Assembly (NCBI GenBank): GCA_964567745.1
Contig: CAZMNY010000044.1
Coordinates: 9,392 to 73,391, forward strand
DNA length: 64,000 bases
From: CAZMNY01 sp964567745
Lineage (GTDB): Bacteria > Planctomycetota > Planctomycetia > Pirellulales > Pirellulaceae
Reading direction: 5' to 3'
Part shown: positions 42,537-50,886 of the stretch, in pieces
Layout: each line of letters starts with the position of its first letter
How positions within the stretch are numbered: position 1 is the first letter of the stretch
Position numbers and translations under genes: made by a program
Notes under the pieces: model-generated
Seen by the model: the letters and a program-made list of their open reading frames with translations, nothing else
Told to the model about the DNA's origin: nothing
The model's database searches: none

Positions 42537-43976
42537 ATGACAGATATCCGCAACAACGAACGAACCCCCACAGATACCCTGCTGGAAGAAATTGCCGATT
42601 ACGTTTTGTCGAGCGAGGCCGCCAGCGAGTCGGCGACCGACATCGCACGGTATTGCCTGATGGACAGCTTGGGGTGCGGTTTTCTGGCTCTGCAGTTTCC
42701 AGCTTGCACCAAGATGCTCGGCCCTGTCGTGCCCGGCGCCGGCATGGCTGACGGCGGCGTGGTTCCCGGCACAAAGCACCGCCTGGATCCGGTCGCCGCC
42801 GCGTTCAATATCGGCTGCATGATTCGCTGGCTTGACTACAACGATACCTGGCTGGCTGAGGAATGGGGGCATCCGTCGGACAACCTGGGCGCCATCCTCG
42901 CTTGCGCCGATTATCAGAGTCGCGTTCAAGGCGAGACGGTTACGGTGGCGGACATTCTGCAAGCGATGATCAAGGCCCACGAAATCCAAGGCGTGCTGGC
43001 TCTCAATCATGCGTTCAATCGAGTTGGGCTCGATCATGTGCTCTTGGTTCGCATTGCCAGCACGGCGGTCGCGACCGCGATGTTGGGTGGCGATCGCGAC
43101 CAAGTTGTCAACGCGCTTTCTCATGCGTGGATGGACGGCGGCGCCTTGAGAACGTATCGCCACGCTCCCAACACAGGATCGCGGAAAAGCTGGGCGGCCG
43201 GCGACGCAACAAGTCGCGCGGTGCGACTGGCGTTGATCTCGTTGACGGGCGAGATGGGCGCGGCGACTGCGTTGACGGCGGAGAAGTGGGGGTTTCAAGA
43301 TGTCTTGTATCGGTCTCGCCCTATGACGCTCGCTAGACCGCTCGGAAACTACGTGATGGAGAATGTCCTCTTCAAGATTTCTTTCCCGGCGGAATTCCAT
43401 GCACAAACCGCAGTCGAAGCGGCCATCGCGCTTCACCCCGATGTGCGCGACCGCATCGATGATATCAGCCTCATCGAGCTGACGACGCAAGAGTCCGCCG
43501 TTCGCATCATTGATAAGACGGGACCGCTACACAATCCAGCCGACCGAGACCATTGCTTGCAGTATATGGTTGCAATTGGTTTGCTGTTCGGCAAACTCGA
43601 AGCCGAAGATTACGAGGATGATGTGGCGGCTGATCCGCGCGTCGATCGACTTCGATCGCTCATGCAAGTCAAAGAGGACCCGCGGTTCACGCGTGACTAT
43701 CTTGACGCCGAAAAACGCTCGATCGCAAACGCGGTGCAAGTCACATTTTCAAACGGCGAACGCACGGAAAAAATTAGCGTTGAATACCCAGTCGGTCATC
43801 GACGTCGAAGGGACGAAGGAATCCCCTTGTTGGTGAGCAAGTTTAGGAGCAACTTGGCAACTCGGTTTTCCGGCGCTCGATGCGAGGCCATCGCGCAGCT
43901 CTGCGGCGACATGGAACAACTTCAAAAAACGCCCGCGAGAGAGTTCATGGACTTGATTGCTGATTCAGACGCTTAA
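42537..43976 (+). CDS. prpD: 2-methylcitrate dehydratase, PrpD/MmgE family
   Basis: 479 residues from ATG 42537; the frame extends into prpC but has no homology there. Family motifs: 'YCLMDSLGCGFLALQFPAC', 'FNIGCMIRWLDYNDTWLAEEWGHPSDNLGAILA' (in parts), 'HEIQGVLALNHAFN', 'WAAGDATSRAVRLA' and 'FKISFPAEFHAQTAVEAA'. It dehydrates 2-methylcitrate to 2-methyl-cis-aconitate. No acnD/prpF is present, so this is the PrpD-type, iron-sulfur-independent version of the cycle; re-hydration would use a general aconitase elsewhere. Confidence 0.92.
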   Translation: MTDIRNNERTPTDTLLEEIADYVLSSEAASESATDIARYCLMDSLGCGFLALQFPACTKMLGPVVPGAGMADGGVVPGTKHRLDPVAAAFNIGCMIRWLDYNDTWLAEEWGHPSDNLGAILACADYQSRVQGETVTVADILQAMIKAHEIQGVLALNHAFNRVGLDHVLLVRIASTAVATAMLGGDRDQVVNALSHAWMDGGALRTYRHAPNTGSRKSWAAGDATSRAVRLALISLTGEMGAATALTAEKWGFQDVLYRSRPMTLARPLGNYVMENVLFKISFPAEFHAQTAVEAAIALHPDVRDRIDDISLIELTTQESAVRIIDKTGPLHNPADRDHCLQYMVAIGLLFGKLEAEDYEDDVAADPRVDRLRSLMQVKEDPRFTRDYLDAEKRSIANAVQVTFSNGERTEKISVEYPVGHRRRRDEGIPLLVSKFRSNLATRFSGARCEAIAQLCGDMEQLQKTPAREFMDLIADSDA

Positions 43977-44208
43977 TCTGAGTGCTCCAGCGAGTCCTTC
44001 CGGAGTTGCGTTCAATCCAAAACAGTGCCAGCCGTTACAATCGTCAATCCCAGCGCACGGCGAATTCAGCCATGTACTATGGCGACAATTGAAGGACATC
44101 GTTGGCGAATCCGCGTCAAGAAACTCAGGTCGCATTCTTGCTCAAACGCCGGTTTTCTGTGTTAGACTGAAAGCTGGCTCATTTATCCACTTTAGCGTGG
44201 ACGGTGTA

Positions 44209-44514
44209 ATGCAGCAGTTTCGAAACATGACTCCCATCGGCCTATTTGCCATCGTCGTCGTTGCCGCGGCGTTGCTTGCATTGTCGCCGCTCAGTAGCGG
44301 ACCGCTCTTGGTCACTCTAGCGTGCATTGTCGTCGCCTTGTTGGCATTCCTTCTTTCGGCCAATCGCAAATTGCTCGCCTGCCCTCGTTGCGGCGCCAAG
44401 ACGACTTCCACCGCCTCGCCATGGTTTGGCATCGCTGAAGCCGTCGTCTGTCCCGTTTGCGGCTGGGACCACGATGGCAAAGGCCGCCGCACCATTCCCA
44501 TTCGTCGACGCTGA
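44209..44514 (+). CDS. Small membrane protein with a zinc ribbon
   Basis: 101 residues from ATG 44209. Two hydrophobic helices (about residues 9-24 and 30-48) precede a cytoplasmic zinc-ribbon: CPRCG (Cys-x2-Cys) and 'VVCPVCGWDHDGKGRR' (second Cys-x2-Cys). The tail is basic. Function unknown; it stands alone between prpD and the SRPBCC gene. Confidence 0.55.
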   Translation: MQQFRNMTPIGLFAIVVVAAALLALSPLSSGPLLVTLACIVVALLAFLLSANRKLLACPRCGAKTTSTASPWFGIAEAVVCPVCGWDHDGKGRRTIPIRRR

Positions 44515-44541
44515 TGCTCTCACTGAGTAAACGACGAACGC

Positions 44542-44991
44542 TTAAGCCTGTCCCGCGCCGCTTTCTAATTTCTGCTTGAGGCTCTCGAGCTCGTTCGTGA
44601 CCGCTTTGCAACCCTGCTTGTTCATCAACCAGCCGAACAAGAAGAACATGACTTTGACGAAGCCCTTTCCGCTGACCGTAGATTCCTGAGTCACGCGAGT
44701 GCGGCCGCCGTTCAAATCCTCGAATCGGTATTCGGCCTCGATGTCGAACGACTTTCCGGTCAAGCTGATCGCGGACACGGTCGGTGGATTCCAGCGAGTG
44801 ACGACGCCATCGAAATCCATGCGGCGACCGTTCTCTTCCGTAACACAAAGAAACGTCGTACCGACGCCGTTCTTATCCTCGATGAGCTTGTCCTCAACGA
44901 CGGTCAAACTCCACTCGGCAACTTTCTCGTTGGTGTATTGAAAGACTTCGTCGATCGGGCGGTCGATCTCGACGCTGGCCAGGCTGTGCAT
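44542..44991 (-). CDS. SRPBCC (START-like) family protein
   Basis: 149 residues from ATG 44991. 'ASVEIDRPIDEVFQYTNEKVAEW' is the standard SRPBCC beginning and 'VTQESTVSGKGFVKVMFFLFGWLM...LESLKQKLES' the terminal helix. These proteins form a hydrophobic pocket for lipids or polyketides, or act as small-molecule binding partners. An in-frame ATG at 45078 would add a hydrophobic leader. It ends only 28 bp from the convergent zinc-ribbon gene. Confidence 0.78.
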   Translation of the reverse strand: MHSLASVEIDRPIDEVFQYTNEKVAEWSLTVVEDKLIEDKNGVGTTFLCVTEENGRRMDFDGVVTRWNPPTVSAISLTGKSFDIEAEYRFEDLNGGRTRVTQESTVSGKGFVKVMFFLFGWLMNKQGCKAVTNELESLKQKLESGAGQA

Positions 44992-45259
44992 GACATCCTC
45001 GTCTGCGGGAATGGTAGAACTCGAATTGGCTTGGTCTGCCACCAGGTATAACCCGGGGCCGACGAGGAAGAGGACCATCGGCGCCGGTGGAAGCTGACGC
45101 CAATGTATCAAAGTCGAAACGGCGTGAACAATCTAAGAACATTCGCGACGACTTACGTTGCCCGACGGCGCGCAACATACAAGCCCGGGGAGGCTCGGCG
45201 GATTTTCAGGAAGAAGTATTCATCGTCGCGATTTCCGTCGCTGGGTCGCTCGCCTTCTT

Positions 45260-45297
45260 CTTCGTGCCTTCCCGTGCTTTTCGTGGCCTTCTTTTGA
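45260..45297 (+). repeat. Dispersed intergenic element, family 3 (half copy B)
   Basis: TTCGTGCCTTCCCGTGCTTT then TCGTGGCCTTCTTTTGAC matches the left half of the elements at 10406-10479 and (inverted) 62587-62660. Confidence 0.5.
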
Positions 45298-45311
45298 CAG
45301 GCGCCTATTGG

Positions 45312-45341
45312 CAGCCTCGCCTGCGGCAACGGGTTAAGCGA
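45312..45341 (-). repeat. REP sequence, RAYT-associated family (solo copy)
   Basis: CAGCCTCGCCTGCGGCAACG then GGTTAAGCG is a minus-oriented REP matching the consensus from the RAYT locus. It lies next to a family-3 half element, as at 10.5 kb. Confidence 0.72.
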
Positions 45342-45450
45342 ATCGATCTATCGATGGCCAAAAAACGTGGCCCCGCAAATACCGGATGAACCATTCTTAA
45401 CGCCCCGAAGAGCAATACCGTTAACCGCAATTGCATGAAAGGGCGAAACA

Positions 45451-45486
45451 AAAAAAGCCCTGCGAAATGGGCCGCAGGGCTTTTGT
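45451..45486. terminator. Bidirectional rho-independent terminator
   Basis: AAAAGCCCTGCG (45453-45464), loop AAATGGGC, CGCAGGGCTTTT (45473-45484). A-tract on one side and T-tract on the other let it work for the minus-strand transglutaminase-elicitor gene and in the opposite direction. Confidence 0.85.
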
Positions 45487-45522
45487 CCGTTAGCGCCTCT
45501 TCAGCCGAAGATGGCTACGTTG

Positions 45523-46728
45523 TTATTCACCGCTGGTTGCGGCGGTTTCGGTTGTCGTCTCAGTCGACTCGGTCGCTGTTGTCGAGCTTTCCGTTTCGGC
45601 TGTCTCTTCAGCAACGGGTGCTGGCGGAAACTGTTGCGTCGGCAGCATCGAGTCGGCGAATTCTTCACCAGCCAATGTGACCGCGTCCTCGCGAAGCGGG
45701 TTGATGTTTAACCAGCTCATTCGAGTTTCCTTGGGAACGGAATCTCGCCAAATCGACATGACCGATGCGACGTCGACATGCGGGCTGCCGCGTTTGTTGC
45801 CGTCTTGGCCGCCTTGAACTGGAGCGAGTTGCGCCCAGAGGATGTCGACTTGATTGCTGTCGTTGTAGAAGAATCCACCCGTGATGCGGCCAGCGTTGTC
45901 CAAGTGCAATCGATAGTGCATGTACAACTGCTTAGCAAGACGCGGACCCTTGTTCATTTCCTGCTTGGTGCTTTGGGCGTAGGTGAAATTCATCGTGACG
46001 TCGACGGCGTTGGCACCATAGGGCCGCGAGGTCGCCTTGTACGAGTAGATTGGGTAGTTCCAGACTTCTTTTCCCAACGTCGAGTCCATGGCGACCGGGT
46101 GCTTGCCTCGACCGAGCCAATTCGTAAGCACAACATGGAACGTGGCGGGGTCGATGCCGTAGCCGGCGCCTCCGAGGAACTCGATGTCTTGGTACATGTA
46201 GACTTCAGCGAGCAAACCTTTGATGTCAGCTGGCGTGAACGTGACGCCGTTGCGCACGACATTATTGACAGGTTCGGCGTGTCGCATTGCAGCGGCTGTC
46301 CAGCCGTTACAGTGGCCGTGCCAATGAGGCGTGCCCATTCTCGTTCGCGTGACGCGGCGGCGGAACAGGCCCGTGGTGACCTTTTTGATGGGCTCCTGAT
46401 AGGCCGTCGTGTCCCAACGCTCCCAAGCGCTTGCTTGGCCGCCGGTGCGAAACGCCGCATCGTACTTTTTCAGCGAACGGAAAGTCCCGCCTTGTCGGTC
46501 GGGATAATCATGTCCCGAATAAGGAATCCTCGACTCATCCACTTTGCCTTCGAGCGGAAGCTTTGAAAAATTCCACTCAAGTTTTTCGCCCCACCATTTT
46601 TCAAACGCTTTGTCCTGCTCTTCATACTCAGTGAGTTCTTCGGCAAACAGACGGTTTGTCGCGAGCGGTGAAAAAGGTGTGAAAAGGAAGAAAGCTGCTA
46701 CTGCCAATACCGAACCAATGCGCTTCAT
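45523..46728 (-). CDS. Secreted transglutaminase-elicitor family protein
   Basis: 401 residues from ATG 46728 (AGAGGAA just upstream). A signal peptide ends near FAE. The motif 'WHGHCNGWTAAAMRH' with Cys140 is the catalytic-site signature of the TGase_elicitor family, first known from Phytophthora cell-wall transglutaminases. 'YPIYSYKATSRPYGANAVDVTMNF' and 'HYRLHLDNAGRITGGFFYNDSNQVDILWA' (in parts) fit the family. The last ~40 residues are a low-complexity Ala/Thr/Glu tail. Likely a periplasmic or surface cross-linking or hydrolytic enzyme. Its terminator lies 39 bp downstream. Confidence 0.8.
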   Translation of the reverse strand: MKRIGSVLAVAAFFLFTPFSPLATNRLFAEELTEYEEQDKAFEKWWGEKLEWNFSKLPLEGKVDESRIPYSGHDYPDRQGGTFRSLKKYDAAFRTGGQASAWERWDTTAYQEPIKKVTTGLFRRRVTRTRMGTPHWHGHCNGWTAAAMRHAEPVNNVVRNGVTFTPADIKGLLAEVYMYQDIEFLGGAGYGIDPATFHVVLTNWLGRGKHPVAMDSTLGKEVWNYPIYSYKATSRPYGANAVDVTMNFTYAQSTKQEMNKGPRLAKQLYMHYRLHLDNAGRITGGFFYNDSNQVDILWAQLAPVQGGQDGNKRGSPHVDVASVMSIWRDSVPKETRMSWLNINPLREDAVTLAGEEFADSMLPTQQFPPAPVAEETAETESSTTATESTETTTETAATSGE

Positions 46729-47011
46729 CGTGATTCCTCTCTCGGGCGATTCATATGCTTCGAGATAAATACGCTCCGCGTTCCATGACATCAATCCGTT
46801 ATTGTGCGGCCTGCGGCTCGTGCCCCGAAATGCCACTTAGGAACGTATCATCTTTTTTAAAAAGGGGCCTTGAATTTGTTCGCAAAAAAACGAAACGAAA
46901 CGGCAGTCTGGCTCGAGGTTTTTTTCTCGCGCCGCGCTATTCCGATTCGGCTGCAAAATCGCGACTTGGCAATAAGCCGATTCGCCAAAACCGATTTAAT
47001 CGATTCGACTA

Positions 47012-47629
47012 CTACCTTGGCTCGCGCCCGGCTTCTGCGTCGAGAGTGTCCGCCGACGTTTCGGTCGCTTGCGAGCTTGCGGCGTTCGGATCGCCGAGCG
47101 GCAAGTCGGCAGAATGAACGCGGCGGACTAGAGAGAGTCCTTTGAGACCGAGCCAGGCCAATGCCTCGGCAAAAGCGAGAAGCACAATCGTTGTGACAAT
47201 CATGAACGTCATTGAAGCGGCGGCGAGAAACGCCCAGCCGCCCGCGCCGAGATTGTTCAGCGGCAACGGCACCAGGACCGCCCGCAGCGCCGCGAGGTAG
47301 GCGGCGAGAGGAACCATCACGAGCATGATGGATGAGAGATTGAAACGCGAGACGCGTTCCTTGCCCTCGAGCGTCTTGAGTCCGAACGCGACCAGCACGC
47401 CCATAACAACGAATGCGCCGACGACCACGGCCGAAAACGTCGCGACGAGGGGGAGCCGCGTCGATTCGCGCAACGCCACGGCCCAAATCAGCAGATAAAT
47501 CGGTGTGAACGTCAGCGCCAACAAGCGGAACCAGATGGCCGTCGGCTTGACTTGGTCTGCTCTTGGGTCCCCCACCGCTCGCCCTCCCAAAATCGTTACA
47601 ATTGGCCAACGGCGCGCTCGACCGATCAT
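47012..47629 (-). CDS. Membrane protein of unknown function (about four TM helices)
   Basis: 205 residues from ATG 47629. Hydrophobic segments: 'LLALTFTPIYLLIWAVAL', 'ATFSAVVVGAFVVMGVLVAFG', 'SIMLVMVPLAAYLAALRAV' and 'ASMTFMIVTTIVLLAFAEAL'. The tail (~35 residues) is polar. No family recognised. It is divergent from the sodium:solute symporter gene with a 72-bp gap, so they may share a control region. Confidence 0.6.
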   Translation of the reverse strand: MIGRARRWPIVTILGGRAVGDPRADQVKPTAIWFRLLALTFTPIYLLIWAVALRESTRLPLVATFSAVVVGAFVVMGVLVAFGLKTLEGKERVSRFNLSSIMLVMVPLAAYLAALRAVLVPLPLNNLGAGGWAFLAAASMTFMIVTTIVLLAFAEALAWLGLKGLSLVRRVHSADLPLGDPNAASSQATETSADTLDAEAGREPR

Positions 47630-47701
47630 ACTGCGGGCCAAAACACCGAGTTGCGGCCGACATGCATCGACCGCACGCCATTCGCCTAACGACAGCTTAG
47701 A

Positions 47702-49303
47702 ATGAACGAAGCCGCACAAGAAGCGCTGACCCAAACGAATTTCGGCGTCGTCGACACCGTCATCGTTGTCGCCTACCTACTCATCTCGCTCGCTATCGGG
47801 CTCGTCGTCAACCGCTACACCGGTTCGATGGAGAACTACATCGGCGCCGGCCGCAAACTGGGTGTCTGGCTCGGCATCGCCACGATGACCGGCACGGAAC
47901 TCGGGTTAGTCACCGTGATGTACTCGGCGCAGAAAGGCTTCACAGGTGGATTCGCCGCGTTTCACATGGCGGTTATCGCCGGCGTTGGAACGCTGTTCGT
48001 CGGATTAACCGGATTTGTCGTTGGGCCGCTCAGACGCATGGAAGTGCTGACGATTCCAGAGTTCTACGAAAAGCGTTTCGACAAACGCATCCGAATTCTC
48101 GGCGGCGTCATGCTGGTCTTGGCCGGCGTTTTGAACATGGGCCTGTTTCTCAAGACCGGCTCGATATTTATCGTCGGCGTAACCGGACTCGCCAGCGAAG
48201 GGCAGGCATTGATGTGGGTCATGATCGGCCTCCTGACGTTGGTGCTGGCTTACACAACGCTCGGCGGAATGATCTCAGTTGTGCTCACCGATTACATTCA
48301 ATTCGTCGTGCTCGCGTTCGGCTTGCTCGCGGCGACGTGCATCGCCCTTTGGTCGCTCGGCTGGCGCCATATTTTTGACACCGTGCATCGAGAACTCGGC
48401 GCAGCGGGGTTCGACCCAACGATCGAAGGCGGCGGGTTTGGTTGGGAGTACATTTGTTGGATGGTTATCACCGCCGGTCTAATCGGCAGCGCCGTCTGGC
48501 CGACCGCCGTTGCTCGCGCGTTGGCCATGGAAAGCGAACGCGCCGTCCGACGTCAGTATTGTTGGTCTTCCATATCGTTCGCCGTGCGATTCATCATCCC
48601 CTATTTCTGGGGCATCTGCGCCCTCGTCTATATCACCTCCTCCGCAGGCGGTGCCGATCTCAAGGCGATCTTTTTTCCAGTCGAGGGCGAACCGGTTTTG
48701 GACAACCTCTACGCCACGCCTCTGTTCATCGGACGCTTGTTGCCGCCCGTGCTGCTGGGCGTGGTCACCGCCGGCATGATCGCCGCCTTCATGTCGACTC
48801 ACGACTCCTATTTCCTCACATGGAGCGCTGTCATCACGCAAGACATCGTGGCGCCGCTTCGCAACAACGAAATGACGACGGCCCAGCGAGTTGGACTCAC
48901 GCGGATCCTCATCGTGTTGCTTGGCGGTTACGTCCTGTACTGGGGTCTCTTCTATAAGGGCGGTGAGGATATTTGGGACTACATGGCCGTCACCGGAGGA
49001 ATCTACTTCACCGGAGCTTTCGTCGTCCTCGTCCTTGGAATCTACTGGAGCAAGACCAGCTCGATGGGAGCGCTGCTCGGATTGCTTTCCGGCCTGTTCA
49101 TGCTGCTGGGCCTCGAGCCGATCCAAGTTGCCGTCGGCCTGAAATACGTGGACAAGGCGGGCGCGACGATCGAGATTCTGACGAGCCCGCAAATCGGTTT
49201 ACTGACCGTCGCCGCAGCAGCGGTGCTCACCGTGATCGGATCACTTCTGTTTCCCGATCCTCCCAAAAGCGAGAAACTCAAAATGACGGAGGCGAACGCA
49301 TGA
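47702..49303 (+). CDS. Sodium:solute symporter (SSS family)
   Basis: 533 residues with about 13 TM segments. Family signatures: 'VAYLLISLAIGLVVNRYTGSMENYIGAGRKLGVWLGIATMTGTELG' (in parts; the Na+-site helix), 'RRMEVLTIPEFYEKRFDKRIRILGG', 'YTTLGGMISVVLTDYIQFVVL' and 'GVVTAGMIAAFMSTHDSYFLTWSAVITQDI', the last being the highly conserved SSS motif. The substrate is not predictable (sugars, amino acids and carboxylates are all known). Its stop codon overlaps the start of a 54-codon gene (ATGA), showing translational coupling. Confidence 0.9.
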   Translation: MNEAAQEALTQTNFGVVDTVIVVAYLLISLAIGLVVNRYTGSMENYIGAGRKLGVWLGIATMTGTELGLVTVMYSAQKGFTGGFAAFHMAVIAGVGTLFVGLTGFVVGPLRRMEVLTIPEFYEKRFDKRIRILGGVMLVLAGVLNMGLFLKTGSIFIVGVTGLASEGQALMWVMIGLLTLVLAYTTLGGMISVVLTDYIQFVVLAFGLLAATCIALWSLGWRHIFDTVHRELGAAGFDPTIEGGGFGWEYICWMVITAGLIGSAVWPTAVARALAMESERAVRRQYCWSSISFAVRFIIPYFWGICALVYITSSAGGADLKAIFFPVEGEPVLDNLYATPLFIGRLLPPVLLGVVTAGMIAAFMSTHDSYFLTWSAVITQDIVAPLRNNEMTTAQRVGLTRILIVLLGGYVLYWGLFYKGGEDIWDYMAVTGGIYFTGAFVVLVLGIYWSKTSSMGALLGLLSGLFMLLGLEPIQVAVGLKYVDKAGATIEILTSPQIGLLTVAAAAVLTVIGSLLFPDPPKSEKLKMTEANA

Positions 49304-49464
49304 ATTGGGAGACCATTTGGCAAGTCGTGTTTATCGGGATCCTGCTCGCCTTCGCACTCATGGCCGTCCTTGTCACCGTGCTCGGCGCCATGGATGTTCG
49401 CCAACTCATTACACGACTTCGCGACGCGGAGACAGCAAGAAAACATGACAACGAGCGGGAATAG
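49300..49464 (+). CDS. 54-residue membrane peptide coupled to the symporter
   Basis: MNWETIWQVVFIGILLAFAL then MAVLVTVLGAMDV forms one TM helix, with a charged amphipathic tail (RQLITRLRDAETARKHDNERE). Its ATG overlaps the symporter stop (ATGA), and GGAGGCG lies just upstream. Small one-helix subunits are known for some secondary transporters (for example the NSS 'small subunit'), so an accessory subunit is a reasonable inference; I do not recognise the family. Confidence 0.75.
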   Translation: MNWETIWQVVFIGILLAFALMAVLVTVLGAMDVRQLITRLRDAETARKHDNERE

Positions 49465-49493
49465 AATTGAGGCGTCGCCGATCATTTGCCGAG

Positions 49494-50279
49494 TCACGCA
49501 TCCGGATCAGCTGGGCCCGTAGCGGGCGGCCCGTCTTCCGTGAGCAGATCGACCGACGGTGTGCTCGACTCGTTCAAGATGACGATATCGTCGTTGTCCT
49601 CGGCGGCAGCGGCCGCTACCGGATCACCCGACTCCGAATGAAGCCGCTTCGCCGTGACATAACGAGCCACCTTGGGATCAAGCTGCGGCGTCTCGCTTAA
49701 GTTGTCAAACTCGATTCCCTCCTTGATCGCCTGCTCGTCTCGCGCACGATCCGCCATCGCGCGGCAGACTCGATTGATCCGATAGGCGATAAAGACAAAG
49801 AGAATTGGCAACACAACAAAAACGATGCCGAGCGAGAAAGTCGTCCATGAATCAGAATCGAAAATGAAACTGAGCCCGGCAGGTGCCATCAGAACAGACG
49901 CCAGCAAGCCGACGACGGAAAGATAGCCCAGCGGCAAGTGAACGGTCAGAAACAAAGTTCGGTGCAGCCCGTTTTCAACGCCCGCTTTCGACAGCATCCT
50001 CAGTCCGATCACCCACCAAATGATCACGATCGAGGAGACAATGAAGGCAAGCACCATCCGCGTTTCCCAGCGTGGTTGTGCAATAGCCAGTACGGTGCCA
50101 ACCCCGACTTGCAGAAGAATCGCCAATGAGATCAAGTCCGCGATACGGAATCGACTGCGCACCTGGAAAAGCAATGTGCGTTCGTTGAGCGGAGCGAATA
50201 CGGCCAGTCCCCCGAGCCAGCTGGCGCCGCCGGCGATCGTCAAGAAACAAAGTCCGCTCATGATCGCTTCAAAAATCAT
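49494..50279 (-). CDS. Multi-TM membrane protein of unknown function
   Basis: 261 residues from ATG 50279. Five or so hydrophobic segments, for example 'AIMSGLCFLTIAGGASWLGGLAVFA', 'ADLISLAILLQVGVGTVLAIA', 'MVLAFIVSSIVIIWWVIGL', 'GLLASVLMAPAGLSFIF' and 'LGIVFVVLPILFVFIAY'. The C-terminal ~90 residues are acidic and disordered. No family recognised. Its start overlaps the end of the upstream gene by 11 bp. Confidence 0.65.
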   Translation of the reverse strand: MIFEAIMSGLCFLTIAGGASWLGGLAVFAPLNERTLLFQVRSRFRIADLISLAILLQVGVGTVLAIAQPRWETRMVLAFIVSSIVIIWWVIGLRMLSKAGVENGLHRTLFLTVHLPLGYLSVVGLLASVLMAPAGLSFIFDSDSWTTFSLGIVFVVLPILFVFIAYRINRVCRAMADRARDEQAIKEGIEFDNLSETPQLDPKVARYVTAKRLHSESGDPVAAAAAEDNDDIVILNESSTPSVDLLTEDGPPATGPADPDA

Positions 50280-50589
50280 CGGCTCCCGCTCCTTCACTCG
50301 CAACGTCGCGGGTCTTTCGTTTTAAGAGAAAGACGACTGCCGAGCCGATTCCCGAAAATCGATACTCGCTATCGATATAGCGTTCGATGACGTAAAAGGC
50401 GAAGTAGTAAGATCGGGCGAAGCACCAAACCGTCACGGCGAGCAGGAACGCGAGCTTCAACGAAGGATGCTCAAGCAGAATCAGAGTCGAGGCGACAACG
50501 CCGCTGATGAGAAACAATAGTCCTTTGAATATCAACCACCGTTTGGATTTGATATCGCCAAAGAGCGCTGCCGCGTTGCTGCCATTCAT
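50269..50589 (-). CDS. Small membrane protein, partner of the downstream gene
   Basis: 106 residues from ATG 50589. Two TM helices ('WLIFKGLLFLISGVVASTLILL' and 'LKLAFLLAVTVWCFARSYYFAFYVI') and a polar tail. It overlaps the next gene by 11 bp, so the two membrane proteins are probably translated together and may form a complex. Function unknown. Confidence 0.62.
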   Translation of the reverse strand: MNGSNAAALFGDIKSKRWLIFKGLLFLISGVVASTLILLEHPSLKLAFLLAVTVWCFARSYYFAFYVIERYIDSEYRFSGIGSAVVFLLKRKTRDVASEGAGADDF

Positions 50590-50886
50590 CGCACGTTCTC
50601 CGTCGGCACCTAGCGTCCAGAAAGACCACGTCTCTAAACCGTTTCTCCAAAGCCGCCTCGCTATACGTAGCATATCGAGTGCAAGCGCGGAGCTTCAAGA
50701 TCGTATGGGAATGCGACGCGACCGATTTAGCGATGGAAGTCAGTAGAGCGCAGGTTTGCGCCCGATAGCTATCGCCCTCCAGTGCGTAGCCATTTGCGAC
50801 TGAATGCGCATCGACGGTCGGCTTGATGAGCTGAGTCGATTGGTAGTTCACCACGGTCTGGCGACCGTATCTACGTCAAGAACTTG

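Larger units (their letters stand above)
44992..45522. other. Intergenic region with repeats and a terminator
   Basis: About 530 bp. It holds half a family-3 element (45260-45297), a solo REP (45312-45341) and a bidirectional terminator (45453-45484). No gene seen. Confidence 0.6.

Noticed and set aside
46857..47681. 274-codon minus-strand frame overlapping the membrane protein at 47.0-47.6 kb
   Set aside because: Arg-rich out-of-frame shadow; the other frame has clear TM helices.
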